Shown here one piece after another: positions 18,976 to 28,315 of a stretch of DNA of 64,000 nucleotides. Within the stretch, counting starts at the first letter, position 1; each line of letters begins with the position of its first letter. A program made the translations under genes and the position numbers. The notes under the pieces were generated by a model, which made no database searches, was not told where the DNA came from, and worked only from the letters and a program-made list of their open reading frames with translations. This DNA is from Candidatus Schekmanbacteria bacterium (GTDB lineage: Bacteria; CSSED10-310; JACPHN01), in assembly GCA_016188575.1 (NCBI GenBank), contig JACPHN010000068.1:92082-156081 (forward strand), read 5' to 3'.

Positions 18976-20418
18976 CTACCCTCCCAGCGCGGAACGTAAG
19001 AGCTGCTGCGCGACCTTCGGGTCCGCCTGGCCCTTACTCCGCTGCATGACCTGCCCCATGAGGAATCCGAAGGCGCGCTCCTTGCCGGCCCGGAAGTCGG
19101 CCACCGGCCCCGGGTTAGCCGCGATGACGCCGGCGATCATACCTGCCAGCGTGGAGACATCGCCGATGCGCTCGATGCCGCGCGCGCGGATGACGGCGCC
19201 GGCGTCCTTGCCTTCCGCCCACATGGCTGCATAAACCTCGCGGCCCTGCGGTCCGGTAATGGCGCCGCTACTGATGCGCTGCAGCAGCTCCGCCGTCTGC
19301 GCCGCACGCACCGGCGCCTGGCCTGCCGTCAGGCCGCGGTTGTTGAGCTCTCGCAAGAGCTCGCTCTGCACCCAGTTGGCGGCCTGCTTGCCGTCGCCCG
19401 TAGCCCGGACGACCTCCTCGAAATAGTCGGCAAGCTCTCGCTGGCTCGTCAGGAGCTCGGCATCGGCCTCGCTCACCCCGAACGCCGCCACGAACCGCGC
19501 CCGGCGCGCCGCCGGGAGCTCGGTCAGCGCGCTCGCCACCCGCGCGACGAGCGCCGGCGGCACCAGCAGCGGACGCAGGTCCGGTTCGGGGAAATACCGG
19601 TAATCGTGCGCGTCCTCCTTGCTGCGCTGACTGTAGGTGACGCGCCGCTCCGCGTCATACCCGCGCGTTTCCTGAATGACCCGCTCGCCCCGGTCGAGAA
19701 CGCCTCGCTGACGCTCGATCTCGTATTCCAGCGCCTGCTCGAGAAAGCGAAACGAATTCAGATTCTTGATCTCGGTGCGCGTCCCGCAGAGGCGATCCCG
19801 CGGCGTCCCCAGCGAGACGTTGGCGTCGCAGCGCAAGCTGCCTTCCTCCATCACCCCGTCACACACCCCCACGTGCACGAGAATCTCGCGGAGACTCTGC
19901 AGGTAGGTTTTCGCCTCCTGCGGGCTGGACAGGTCCGGAGCGCTGACGATCTCGAGCAGTGGGGTGCCGCAGCGGTTGAGGTCGACCTGGCTGTATCGCC
20001 CGTCGCCCTCGGGGTGCAGGAGCTTGCCGGCGTCCTCTTCCATGTGCGCGCGGATGATGCCGATCTCCTTGTGCGTGCCGCCCGCCGCGCCGATGACCAT
20101 CTTGCCGTTGACCGCAAGCGGGTACAGATATTGCGAAATCTGGTACCCCTTGGGCAAATCGGGATAGAAGTAGTTCTTGCGCTCAAATACGCTGCGCTCA
20201 CGGATCTCGCACCCGAGCGCCAGACCGGCGAGAACCGCCAGGCGCACCGCCTCGCCGTTGAGCACCGGCAAGGCACCGGGGAGACCCAGGCAGACCGGGC
20301 AGGTATTGGCATTCGGCTCGTCGCCGAACCGTGTGGAGCACGAGCAAAACAGCTTGCTGCGGGTGCGAAGCTGCGCGTGACATTCCAGGCCGATGGCCAC
20401 GACGTACTGAGCGCTCAT
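18976..20418 (-). CDS. gatB: Aspartyl/glutamyl-tRNA amidotransferase subunit B
   Basis: 480 residues, normal for GatB. The N-terminus carries GLECHAQLRTRSKLFCSCS with the zinc-cysteine pairs CSCS and CPVC, then the cradle domain, the helical region, and a C-terminal YqeY-like tail (GFLMGQVMQRSKGQADPKV). With GatA and GatC it converts Glu-tRNA(Gln) and/or Asp-tRNA(Asn) to the amidated forms in organisms lacking GlnRS and/or AsnRS. The start overlaps the gatA stop by four bases. Confidence 0.96.
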   Translation of the reverse strand: MSAQYVVAIGLECHAQLRTRSKLFCSCSTRFGDEPNANTCPVCLGLPGALPVLNGEAVRLAVLAGLALGCEIRERSVFERKNYFYPDLPKGYQISQYLYPLAVNGKMVIGAAGGTHKEIGIIRAHMEEDAGKLLHPEGDGRYSQVDLNRCGTPLLEIVSAPDLSSPQEAKTYLQSLREILVHVGVCDGVMEEGSLRCDANVSLGTPRDRLCGTRTEIKNLNSFRFLEQALEYEIERQRGVLDRGERVIQETRGYDAERRVTYSQRSKEDAHDYRYFPEPDLRPLLVPPALVARVASALTELPAARRARFVAAFGVSEADAELLTSQRELADYFEEVVRATGDGKQAANWVQSELLRELNNRGLTAGQAPVRAAQTAELLQRISSGAITGPQGREVYAAMWAEGKDAGAVIRARGIERIGDVSTLAGMIAGVIAANPGPVADFRAGKERAFGFLMGQVMQRSKGQADPKVAQQLLRSALGG

Positions 20419-21941
20419 GCGACCACCTCGGCGCGAGGGAAAACAGGCGTCAGCGGCGGGTAGGCGTGCGCCTCCAGTGCGGCAGCGACGCGCAGTATTG
20501 TCGCCTCGTCGAAGTGCCTGCCCATGAGCTGCAGGCCGATCGGCAGACCGGCGCGGTCCGTACCGCCGGGGAGGCTCAGCGCGGGGATGCCGGCGAGGTT
20601 GGCGCCGGTGGTGTAGATGTCACCGAGGTACATGCTGAGCGGGTCGGCGGTTTTCTCGCCGATGCGAAAGGCGGTTGTCGGCATGGTTGGCCCGAGTACC
20701 AGGTCGACGGTCTGCAGCACGGCTTCGAGCTCGGCGCGGATTTTGGCGCGCACGCGCTGCGCCTGGCCGTAGTAGGCGTCGTAGTAGCCGGCGGAGAGCA
20801 CGAAGGTGCCGAGGATGATGCGGCGTTTGACCTCGGGGCCAAAGCCCTCACCCCGGGAGCCGGCGAAGAGCTCGGCCAGCGAGCTGGGGGGGGCGCCAGT
20901 GGGCGCGGAGCCGGGAGGCCACGCCGCTGCCGCGCCCGCCGATCCGGCGCGGTGCCCGTAGCGGACGCCGTCGAAGCGCGCCAGGTTGCTCGAAGCCTCC
21001 GCCGTGGCGATGACGTAGTAGGCCGCCACGGCGTGCCGGGACATGGGGAGGCTGACCTCGCGGACCGTGGCGCCGAGCCGTTCCAGGTGCTGCGCGGCCT
21101 CGGTCACGCGGTCGCCCACGGAGGCGTCGAGGCCGGCGCCGAAGTACTCGCGGGGGAGGCCGATGCGCACGCCGTCCAGCCGTTCGCGAACGCCGCGTGC
21201 GGCGGCCGCGGAGTAGTCGGCGAGCTCGACTCGCGCACTCGTGGCGTCACGGGGATCGTGCCCCGCGATCGCGCCGAACAACAGCGCCGCGTCGGCGACC
21301 GAGCGCGCCAGGGGGCCGATCTGGTCGAGCGACGAGGCGAACGCCACGAGCCCATAGCGCGACACGCGACCATAAGTGGGCTTCAACCCCACGACGCCGC
21401 AGCAGGCGGCGGGCTGGCGGATCGATCCCCCGGTATCTGACCCGAGAGCAAGCTGCGCGCTTCCGGCGGCGACCGCGGAGGCGCTGCCTCCGGAGCTGCC
21501 GCCGGTGACGTGAGCAAGACTGAATGGGTTTCGCGACGGCCCCCAGGCCGAGTTTTCCGTAGAGGAGCCCATGGCGAATTCGTCGAGGTTGGTCTTGCCG
21601 GTGATGACCGCACCGGCGGCCTTGACGCGGGAAACGACGGCAGCCTCGTAGGGGGAACGGTAGTTGGCGAGGATCTTGGATCCGCATGTCGTGGGGCCGT
21701 CGACATCGGCGATGTTGTCCTTGATCGCCAGGCACAAACCCGCGAGCGCACCCGCGCGGGGTCGCCCGGCAGCCGCCGCCGCGCGCTCGAAATCGACGCG
21801 GCGGTAGGCGCGGATGTGCGGCTCGACGAGGTCATGGCGGGCGCGGGCTCCAGCGAGCAGCTCGGCGGGCGCGAGCTCCGCGCGGGCGATCGCCGCCCTG
21901 GCCTCTACCGCGGTAAGCTCATGCAGCTCAGGCACGATCAC
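20415..21941 (-). CDS. gatA: Aspartyl/glutamyl-tRNA amidotransferase subunit A
   Basis: The frame is open to 22145, but homology begins at VPELHELTAVEARAAI, so a GTG at 21941 (or the in-frame GTG at 21935) is chosen. It overlaps the end of gatC by a few bases and is preceded by a G-run. The 508-residue amidase has the Ser-cisSer-Lys triad: Lys in CLAIKDNIAD, the cis-Ser in TGGSSGGSASAV and the nucleophile in GSDTGGSIRQPA. It hydrolyses glutamine and channels ammonia to GatB. Confidence 0.95.
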   Translation of the reverse strand: MIVPELHELTAVEARAAIARAELAPAELLAGARARHDLVEPHIRAYRRVDFERAAAAAGRPRAGALAGLCLAIKDNIADVDGPTTCGSKILANYRSPYEAAVVSRVKAAGAVITGKTNLDEFAMGSSTENSAWGPSRNPFSLAHVTGGSSGGSASAVAAGSAQLALGSDTGGSIRQPAACCGVVGLKPTYGRVSRYGLVAFASSLDQIGPLARSVADAALLFGAIAGHDPRDATSARVELADYSAAAARGVRERLDGVRIGLPREYFGAGLDASVGDRVTEAAQHLERLGATVREVSLPMSRHAVAAYYVIATAEASSNLARFDGVRYGHRAGSAGAAAAWPPGSAPTGAPPSSLAELFAGSRGEGFGPEVKRRIILGTFVLSAGYYDAYYGQAQRVRAKIRAELEAVLQTVDLVLGPTMPTTAFRIGEKTADPLSMYLGDIYTTGANLAGIPALSLPGGTDRAGLPIGLQLMGRHFDEATILRVAAALEAHAYPPLTPVFPRAEVVA

Positions 21942-22236
21942 CGTCCCCCCGGCTCTCCGCAGCCCCAAAAACCGCCGGCACCAGGAAGAAGCGGCCATCC
22001 GTGTGCGGTGCGTGCTCCAGCAGGCGCGCCCCCTCGCTCTGGACTGCCTCGTCGGCCCGCCATTCCGGTTCGGGAGCGCCGCGAAGCGCCTCATCGAAAC
22101 TGTTGGCGACATCGGCCTCGCGCAACTGCTGGACGTAAGCGACAATCCGCTCGAGCTGAGCGCTCATTTCCCGTTGCTCCGCGGGCGTCAGCGTCAGACA
22201 CGCAAGCCGCGCCACCTGATCCACCGAAAGCTCCAT
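21928..22236 (-). CDS. gatC: Aspartyl/glutamyl-tRNA amidotransferase subunit C
   Basis: 102 residues with the GatC pattern: VDQVARLACLTLTPAEQREM at the N-terminus, then a helical region and a long wrapping tail with LREADVANS. It stabilises the GatA-GatB complex. It starts 4 bp after the HAD hydrolase gene, showing that the amidotransferase operon is continuous with glmM. Confidence 0.93.
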   Translation of the reverse strand: MELSVDQVARLACLTLTPAEQREMSAQLERIVAYVQQLREADVANSFDEALRGAPEPEWRADEAVQSEGARLLEHAPHTDGRFFLVPAVFGAAESRGDGDRA

Positions 22237-22240
22237 TCTG

Positions 22241-22963
22241 CTACCCTATGATGATCTCGTAATCCCGGCGAAGAATATCGACCAACTCCCAGAAGTCGGC
22301 GATCGTGTGGTCCGGAATGGTTCTGCCGTGCGCGGCAAGCTCCTTGCCGCCGCGGCGCACAAGAACAGTAGTCATGCCTTCGTCTTTCGCCGGATCGATA
22401 TCGTTGACCGGACTGTTGCCTACATACATGCACTCACCGCCCGCCAGGCCAAGCGCCGTGTGAACCTTGTGATAAAGTTTTGGGTTGGGCTTGCTGATTC
22501 CCATCTGGTCGGTGATGAATATGGCTTCCGGATCAAAGTACGGCAGCACGTGAAGGCGCACGAGCTTTTCCGCCTGTTTGTGTTTCAACCCGGCGGTGAT
22601 GATCCCGAGCCGCCTGCCGCTCGCGTGGAGCCGGGGAAGCACCTCGGCAACGTCCGGGAACGGGCGGAGCCTGCTCATTTTCGTGTCGTGATAGGCGGCC
22701 ACGCCGGCGGCGACGACCACGGCCTCGTTGCGGCCGGCGTACGCCTGGTGTCCGAGCCTGCGCAGCAGCATCTCAAAGTGGTGAGGATAATTCGAGCCGA
22801 ACTCGGCGACAATCTCGCGCAGCTCGCGATAGCACTCCTCGCTACCGGCGCGCAGCCCAGCGCCGATCATGGCGGTGATGCTGGCGAGCCGGGCCTCGTG
22901 CGTGAGCTCGCTGGTCGAAAACAGGGTGTCGTCGATGTCGAAGAGAATCGCCCGCAACATCAT
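22241..22963 (-). CDS. HAD-superfamily hydrolase (subfamily IA, TIGR02253-like)
   Basis: Start ATG 22963 overlaps the glmM stop (ATGATG arrangement). The 240-residue protein has the HAD motifs: FDIDDTLFST (nucleophile and acid Asp), GIITAGLKHKQ (motif II Thr), KPNPKLYHK (motif III Lys) and YVGNSPVNDI with a following Asp (motif IV). The cap region matches class IA. It is probably a small-molecule phosphatase; the substrate is not evident, although coupling to glmM hints at sugar phosphate metabolism. Confidence 0.85.
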   Translation of the reverse strand: MMLRAILFDIDDTLFSTSELTHEARLASITAMIGAGLRAGSEECYRELREIVAEFGSNYPHHFEMLLRRLGHQAYAGRNEAVVVAAGVAAYHDTKMSRLRPFPDVAEVLPRLHASGRRLGIITAGLKHKQAEKLVRLHVLPYFDPEAIFITDQMGISKPNPKLYHKVHTALGLAGGECMYVGNSPVNDIDPAKDEGMTTVLVRRGGKELAAHGRTIPDHTIADFWELVDILRRDYEIIIG

Positions 22964-24378
22964 TCGCTCGCTCGCGTCTCCGCCGCCGTCGCGTCGCCTA
23001 GCGCTGCCTTGACCACTGCCGCGAGGTGATCGCCGATCTCGGCGACGAGGTCCGCGTCGGCGCCCTCGACCATGACCCGGGCCAGCGGCTGAGTGCCGGA
23101 AAAACGCACGACGACGCGGCCGATACCGGACAGCCGGCGCTCGGCGTCGGCAATTTCCGCGGCCACCTCCGGCAGCTCCGCGAGCGCGATCTTGCGGGCG
23201 ACGGCCACGTTGCGGATCACCTGCGGCACCTTTGGAACGTCCTGCACGAGCTCGCGCAGGGAGCGGCCTCCCGCGGCGCGCATGGCCGCGCACACCGCGA
23301 GCGTCGTGACAATGCCATCTCCGGCAATACTGAGCGCCGGGACGAGGATGTGGCCGGAGGGCTCGCCGCCGAGCCGCGCTCCGGTCTGGTCCATCAGCTC
23401 CTTGACGTAGCGGTCCCCGACGTCCGCGCGCAGCAGGCGAATCCGCCGCTGCTTCAACGCGAGCTCGAGGCCGAAGTTCGACATGGTTGTCCCGACGACG
23501 ATGGGCGGATCGAGCTCTCCTGCTGCCGCGAGTCGTCCCGCCAGCAGCGCAAGAACGTGGTCACCGTCCACGATTTCCCCATCGGCCGCGGCGAATATCG
23601 CGCGATCCGCGTCACCGTCAAACGCGACGCCGAGCGCCGCCCGCTCACGCACGACCGTAGCGGCCATCTGCTCCGGGTGGAGCGCGCCGCACGCAGCGTT
23701 GATGTTGGCGCCGTCGGGGGCGGCGTTGAGCACGATCGGCGTGGCGCCGAGGCGCGCAAACACCTCCGCCGCAACCTCGCTCGCCGCGCCGTTGGCACAA
23801 TCCACGACGATGCGCAGGCCGTCGAGGCGGCCGTCACCCGCAACCACGGTCACGAGCTCAGCGACGTACTCGGCAGCATATTGGTCAGAACGGGCGATTC
23901 TTCCGGGCGCTGACCCGCCTTCCACGATGGTGGCGCCACCAGTCTGCGCCATCAGCTCTTCCACGCGCGCCTCGTCTTCGTCCGACAGCTTCGTGCCGCT
24001 GGCGCCAAAGACCTTGAGCCCGTTGTCGTCCGCGGGGTTGTGCGATGCGGACACGACGACGCCCATCGTCGCGCCGAACCGGCGAACGAGATACGCCACG
24101 GCCGGCGTCGGCAGCAGGCCCGCCAGCCCTACGTCGCCACCGCTGCTCGCGAAGCCCGCCGCCACCGCTGCTTCCAGCATGTCGCCCGAGGCGCGACCGT
24201 CCTTCGCGATGATGAGCAGTGGTGCCGCTTCGCCGGCCGCACCGTCGCCGCGCTCGCGCGCCAGACGCGCCAGTGCCCTTCCGAGCGCCAAGGCCGTGTC
24301 CGGGGTCATCGGCGGCACGTTTGCCTTGCCGCGGATGCCATCCGTTCCGAACAGCTTCCGTTCTCCGGCTACCACCAC
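22960..24378 (-). CDS. glmM: Phosphoglucosamine mutase
   Basis: GTG 24378 is preferred because a GGGAGG lies 8 nt upstream and homology (ERKLFGTDGIRG) starts just after; GTG 24375 is equally possible. The product of about 472 residues has the phosphohexomutase signatures: VVVSASHNPADDNG with the phosphoserine, the metal loop AFDGDADRA, GGEPSGHI, and VRFSGTQPLARVMVEG in the phosphate-binding domain. It converts glucosamine-6-P to glucosamine-1-P for UDP-GlcNAc and hence peptidoglycan and LPS. It is the first gene of the leftward run with HAD and gatCAB. Confidence 0.95.
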   Translation of the reverse strand: MVVAGERKLFGTDGIRGKANVPPMTPDTALALGRALARLARERGDGAAGEAAPLLIIAKDGRASGDMLEAAVAAGFASSGGDVGLAGLLPTPAVAYLVRRFGATMGVVVSASHNPADDNGLKVFGASGTKLSDEDEARVEELMAQTGGATIVEGGSAPGRIARSDQYAAEYVAELVTVVAGDGRLDGLRIVVDCANGAASEVAAEVFARLGATPIVLNAAPDGANINAACGALHPEQMAATVVRERAALGVAFDGDADRAIFAAADGEIVDGDHVLALLAGRLAAAGELDPPIVVGTTMSNFGLELALKQRRIRLLRADVGDRYVKELMDQTGARLGGEPSGHILVPALSIAGDGIVTTLAVCAAMRAAGGRSLRELVQDVPKVPQVIRNVAVARKIALAELPEVAAEIADAERRLSGIGRVVVRFSGTQPLARVMVEGADADLVAEIGDHLAAVVKAALGDATAAETRASE

Positions 24379-24498
24379 CGCAAGCACCTCCCGTCGATCC
24401 TGCGACCCTCTCGTCTCCGCCGCGGCCGTCACCCGCGGCGCGGAGAAACCTACCACCGCGCCGCGGGCGCCGCAATGGAGCCGACGCCATCCGGATCG

Positions 24499-26319
24499 CT
24501 AGCGGAACAGCACCTCGTCCAGACAGCTCGTGTCCCCGGACCGTATGGACTTGCCTGCCGCGACCGTGGCGGGCAGAACCTGAGCGCAGTAGAAGCGCAC
24601 GTTGGCCACCTTCCCGCGATAAAAGCCCAGATCATCGCCGGCCGCACCCGCGGCCATGGCTTCTTGCGCCACGACGGCCTGCCGCAGCGCCTGCATGCCC
24701 AGCTCGACACCACCGAACTGATTCAGAAACGGCGTGGCATGGACCATGGCCGCGGCAATTTCACCCTTCATCGCGAGCCCACCGAGGTGCATCGCCGACG
24801 CGCCCAGATTGTCCCTGGCCTTTTCGAGCTCGCTGACCTCGGTTTCCAGCCCCCCGAGCGCCCTGGCCTTGGAGAGCAGCTCGGTACAGCCCCCGAGCCA
24901 TGCCCGCAGCAGAGCGCCGCCGCCCTGCTGCAGCTTGCGGCCGAGCAGATCCATGGCCTGAATGCCGTTGGTGCCTTCGTATATGGAAGCGATCTTGGCG
25001 TCGCGAACGTACTGCTCGACGGGGAACTCCTGCATGTACCCATAGCCCCCGTAGGTCTGCAGCGCCAGCACCGTGCTCTCGAAGCCGCGGTCGGAGCAGT
25101 ACGCCTTGCAAATCGGGGTCAGCAGCTCAGCGATTCCGAGCTGCTGCTCGGCGACTGCCTTGTCGGCTGCGCTCTCGGCGACGTCGAAGCGCAGGGCCGT
25201 GCTGTAGAGCAGCGAGCGCATGGCCTCGACGTGCACCTTCTGCCACATCAGCATGCGGCGGACGTCCGGGTGGCGCACGATGGGCACACGTTCGGCGGTC
25301 GCGTCGCGCATTTTCTCGACGGGAACGCCCTGGATGCGCTCCTTGGCATAGGCCACCGCGCTATTGTAGGCGGCCGCCGAGGCCGCGAGCCCCTGGATGC
25401 CGACCCCCAGCCGCGCTTCGTTCATCATCTGAAACATGATCCTCATCCCGTCGAATTCATTTCCGAGCAGGTAGCCGAGGCACCTCTTGCCGTCGCCGAG
25501 GACCAGCGTGCAGGTGGCGCTGCCGTGGATTCCCATCTTCTCTTCGACGCGCGTCACAAACGCGCCATTACGCTCGCCAAGCGCGCCCGAACCGTCGAAA
25601 AGGAACTTGGGCACCATGAAGATGGACAGTCCCTTGGTCCCGGGAGCGGCCGCGGGGGTGCGCGCGAGCACGAGGTGAATGATGTTCTCCGTCAGGTCGT
25701 GGTCGCCGGCGGTGATGAAGACCTTCTCGCCCTCCAGCTCGTAGACGCCGGCCGCGGCGGTGGGCAAGGCGCGCGCGCGGTTGTCGCCGACCGAGGATCC
25801 CGCGCCGGCTTCGGTCAAGCACATGGTACCGCCCCAGTCGCCGCCGTACAGCTTCTCCACCGCCGCCCGGCGCAGGTGCTCGGGCGCGAACTGAGCGAGA
25901 ATATTCGCGGCGCCGCGCGCCAGCCCAACGTAGTTCTCGAACGCGACGCTGGCGCTGCTGAGCATTTCACCCACGGCCACGTTCAACGCGTACGGGAGCC
26001 CCATGCCGCCGAAATCCTCATCTGCCGCGAGCCCGACCCAGCCCCCTTCGGCCAGAGTATCCCACGCCTTCTTGTAGCCGGGAGGAGTGGTGACGTTTCC
26101 GGCGCCGTCGAACCGGCAGCCGGCGCGGTCGCCAGGAGCATTGATGGGCGCGATCACTTCGCGCGCGATCTGCTCGGCTCCGGTCAGGATCGAGTCAACC
26201 GTCTCGGCGTCGAGGTGAGCGTGCCGTGGGTGCATCCGCAAAGTCTCCACGATGCGAAGTTGCTCGTTCAGCACGAACCGAATGTCTCTGAGGTCGACGG
26301 AATAGTCTGTGGCACTCAT
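24499..26319 (-). CDS. Acyl-CoA dehydrogenase, DmdC/long-type with C-terminal extension
   Basis: ATG 26319 has a GGAGA 8 nt upstream. The 606-residue protein is longer than standard acyl-CoA dehydrogenases (about 380) and matches the subgroup with an N-terminal leader and a C-terminal helical extension, as in 3-methylmercaptopropionyl-CoA dehydrogenase. Visible motifs: GTMCLTEAGAGSSVG (FAD/substrate), EEKMGIHGSATC, LQTYGGYGYMQEFP, and the catalytic Glu context IYEGTNGIQAMDLLGRKL. It oxidises acyl-CoA to enoyl-CoA with an ETF acceptor; chain specificity is unknown. It stands alone in the window. Confidence 0.92.
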   Translation of the reverse strand: MSATDYSVDLRDIRFVLNEQLRIVETLRMHPRHAHLDAETVDSILTGAEQIAREVIAPINAPGDRAGCRFDGAGNVTTPPGYKKAWDTLAEGGWVGLAADEDFGGMGLPYALNVAVGEMLSSASVAFENYVGLARGAANILAQFAPEHLRRAAVEKLYGGDWGGTMCLTEAGAGSSVGDNRARALPTAAAGVYELEGEKVFITAGDHDLTENIIHLVLARTPAAAPGTKGLSIFMVPKFLFDGSGALGERNGAFVTRVEEKMGIHGSATCTLVLGDGKRCLGYLLGNEFDGMRIMFQMMNEARLGVGIQGLAASAAAYNSAVAYAKERIQGVPVEKMRDATAERVPIVRHPDVRRMLMWQKVHVEAMRSLLYSTALRFDVAESAADKAVAEQQLGIAELLTPICKAYCSDRGFESTVLALQTYGGYGYMQEFPVEQYVRDAKIASIYEGTNGIQAMDLLGRKLQQGGGALLRAWLGGCTELLSKARALGGLETEVSELEKARDNLGASAMHLGGLAMKGEIAAAMVHATPFLNQFGGVELGMQALRQAVVAQEAMAAGAAGDDLGFYRGKVANVRFYCAQVLPATVAAGKSIRSGDTSCLDEVLFR

Positions 26320-26704
26320 TAGCGATTCTCCGCTGTTGGACCTGCTAGGGAGGCGCAGCTTGCCCGGCGAGCGGTCCAGTTTCTCGCGAGGCTTGGGCCG
26401 TGAGAGGGTGCCGTGGTACGCGCTGCCGCGAATACCTGAATCCACCGCCGTAAGGACCCGCAACGAAATAACTGTTGCATTCGGCCGGCTGCGAAGGCCG
26501 CCGGCTTCGTCTCTCCTCCTCACCGTATCGCTCCATTGATACGCTTCGTCGTCGTTCCTCGCCAGCGGCCTTCTCGCTCGGTCTCGGTGCTTGACACAGT
26601 TAGTGGGAGGTCTTCGTGCTGCGCTTTCCGCGCAGCTTCTAGTCGAACCGGCGGTGGTTTCGGGAATAGATTGCGGCCTTGGCATGAGCGCGCCATCCGT
26701 CATT
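26320..26704. other. Intergenic region containing repeat copy R4
   Basis: 385 bp upstream of the acyl-CoA dehydrogenase. No gene is supported. It contains a partial copy of the dispersed repeat at 26,603-26,668. The remaining sequence should carry the dehydrogenase promoter, which I could not pinpoint. Confidence 0.6.
26603..26668. repeat. Dispersed repeat, partial copy R4
   Basis: Contains GTGGGAGGTCTTCGTG, CTGCGCTTTCCGCGCAGC and GCGGTGG in the same order and spacing as copies R5 (32.6 kb) and R7 (49.5 kb, inverted). The palindromic G/C core of the other copies is missing, so this is a half-element. Confidence 0.65.
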
Positions 26705-27838
26705 CTAGGCTCGGAGCCGGCGTTTCCGCTCGTGTCGCTCGCACGCCAGATGCACCAGCCTGTCGATGAGCTCGGGATAGGGTAGCCCGGAGGCCGCCCA
26801 CAGTTTCGGGTACATGCTGATCGGCGTGAAGCCGGGGATCGTATTGATCTCATTGACGACGATCTCGCCGTCCTGGGGCGCGAGCAGGAAATCGACGCGC
26901 GCCATGCCCTCGCCGTCGACCGCGCGGAATGCGGCGATGGCCAGACTGCGGCAGCGCTCGGCTTGCGCGGAGGAAAGCGGCGCCGGAATGAGCAGCCGGG
27001 CGGCTCCTCCCACGTACTTGTCCTCGTAGTCGTAGAACTCGTGCGAGGGCACGACCTCGCCCGGAACCGAGCTCTCGGGCGTGAGGTTTCCGAGCACCGC
27101 GCACTCGATTTCGCGCGCCCGCAGCACGGCTCGCTCCACGAGCACGAGCTCGTCGAAAGTGAGCGCGGCGACGACCTGGGCCGCCAGCTCGGCATCGCCC
27201 GTGGCCTTTCCGACCCCAACGCTCGACCCGCAGCGCGCGGGCTTCACGAACACGGGGTAGGAAAAGCCGTTCTTCTTCATCCCCGCGAGCGCCGCGTCGG
27301 CGCCGCCCGCCGTCTCGACGGCGAACCAATCGGCGACTGGAATGCCCTCCTGGCGCAGCACGAGCTTGGTCCGGTGCTTGTCCATGGCCAGCGAGGAGCC
27401 GAGCACGCCGGGGCCCACATACGGGAGGCCCGCGAGCTCGAGCAGTCCCTGAATCGCCCCATCCTCCCCGAGCCGGCCGTGCATTACCGGAAAGACGACA
27501 TCGATTCTGATCGGCAGCGCGGCGTCGCCGGGAAGCAGCACGCCGGCAGCGGCGTCGAAAGTCACGCGCACAGGCGGCGCGCCGGAAGGCTCCGGCAGCG
27601 CCAGTGACCGCGCCACAGCGCCTCGCGGCCCAGGCTGCTCGAGGGCACGCTGGCGCAGCTCCGCGAGCGCGCCGTCACCAGCCAGCCACTCGCCCGTCCG
27701 GGCGATGCCTACAGGCACCACGGCGAGCTTTTCGCGGTCGATGGCCTGCAGAACCGAGGCCGCTGAAACCAAGGATACCTCGTGTTCGGGGGAATCTCCG
27801 CCGAACAGGACGGCGACGCGGACTTTTTGCTCGCTCAT
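26705..27838 (-). CDS. ddl: D-alanine--D-alanine ligase
   Basis: ATG 27838 (MSEQKVRV) is chosen because the GTG 12 bases upstream lies within the GAGGAG ribosome-binding site. The 377-residue ATP-grasp enzyme has VLFGGDSPEHEVSLVSA, VMHGRLGEDGAIQGL, the KPARCGSSVGV loop (Arg-Cys where many relatives have Asn-x), and the C-terminal VNEINTIPGFTPISMYP. It makes the D-Ala-D-Ala dipeptide for peptidoglycan and complements the alanine racemase at 41.4 kb. Confidence 0.95.
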   Translation of the reverse strand: MSEQKVRVAVLFGGDSPEHEVSLVSAASVLQAIDREKLAVVPVGIARTGEWLAGDGALAELRQRALEQPGPRGAVARSLALPEPSGAPPVRVTFDAAAGVLLPGDAALPIRIDVVFPVMHGRLGEDGAIQGLLELAGLPYVGPGVLGSSLAMDKHRTKLVLRQEGIPVADWFAVETAGGADAALAGMKKNGFSYPVFVKPARCGSSVGVGKATGDAELAAQVVAALTFDELVLVERAVLRAREIECAVLGNLTPESSVPGEVVPSHEFYDYEDKYVGGAARLLIPAPLSSAQAERCRSLAIAAFRAVDGEGMARVDFLLAPQDGEIVVNEINTIPGFTPISMYPKLWAASGLPYPELIDRLVHLACERHERKRRLRA

Positions 27839-28315
27839 TGCGCTCCTCACTGGCAGCGCCGATGGGATGAATCCCGCTTCGTGCCTGCGCGCGGATCAGG
27901 CCGAGAGGGGCGCCATCCCCTCCGGCATCTCGATTTTCGTGGGTTGACTGCTCGATTTTCAGCCGCGGAGGCGCGGCGTGTCAAGTCCTCATCGATGCAC
28001 AAGAGCCTGCCCCAGTAAGCCCGCCGACCGCCAGGTGATGATCGCCAGGGCTAGATGCAGTGGCGCTAAATAGTCACGCCGTTTCCTTGCCCAGCGCACC
28101 ACGATTCCGCGAATCCGGTTGATCCAATGGAAGTGCTCGATGCACGCCGAAGGCAAGACGATACTCCACAAGCTCGTTGCTGATGAAGATGAGCGCACCA
28201 TGAGGTCCCGCCAACGGTCTGGCACACGGCCACGCCGAGGGCAAAGGCTACGGCTACGACGACGGGCAGGTCCGGGCGAGCGGGAAGAATGCACAACGCC
28301 TGCTGGGATAGGCGC
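27839..28315. other. Intergenic region with IS relics
   Basis: About 480 bp without an intact gene. It contains the IS5-type fragment and, at about 28,206-28,310, a stretch similar to the transposase-like remnant at 7,799-7,906 but in the opposite orientation. It appears to be a graveyard of insertion events next to the Uma2 gene. Confidence 0.5.
27989..28150 (-). pseudogene. IS5-family transposase, C-terminal fragment
   Basis: The leftward frame ends with ACIEHFHWINRIRGIVVRWA, then RKRRDYLAPLHLALAIITWR. This is the typical end of IS5-group DDE transposases, where the catalytic Glu helix (xxExFFxxlKxfR) is followed by a hydrophobic helix. Nothing upstream in frame matches the rest of a transposase, so only about 50 codons survive. 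No terminal inverted repeats were identified. Confidence 0.65.

Noticed and set aside
24040-26322. Forward ORF of 760 codons opposite glmM and the acyl-CoA dehydrogenase
   Set aside because: Antisense shadow spanning two well-identified genes. No motif or signal.
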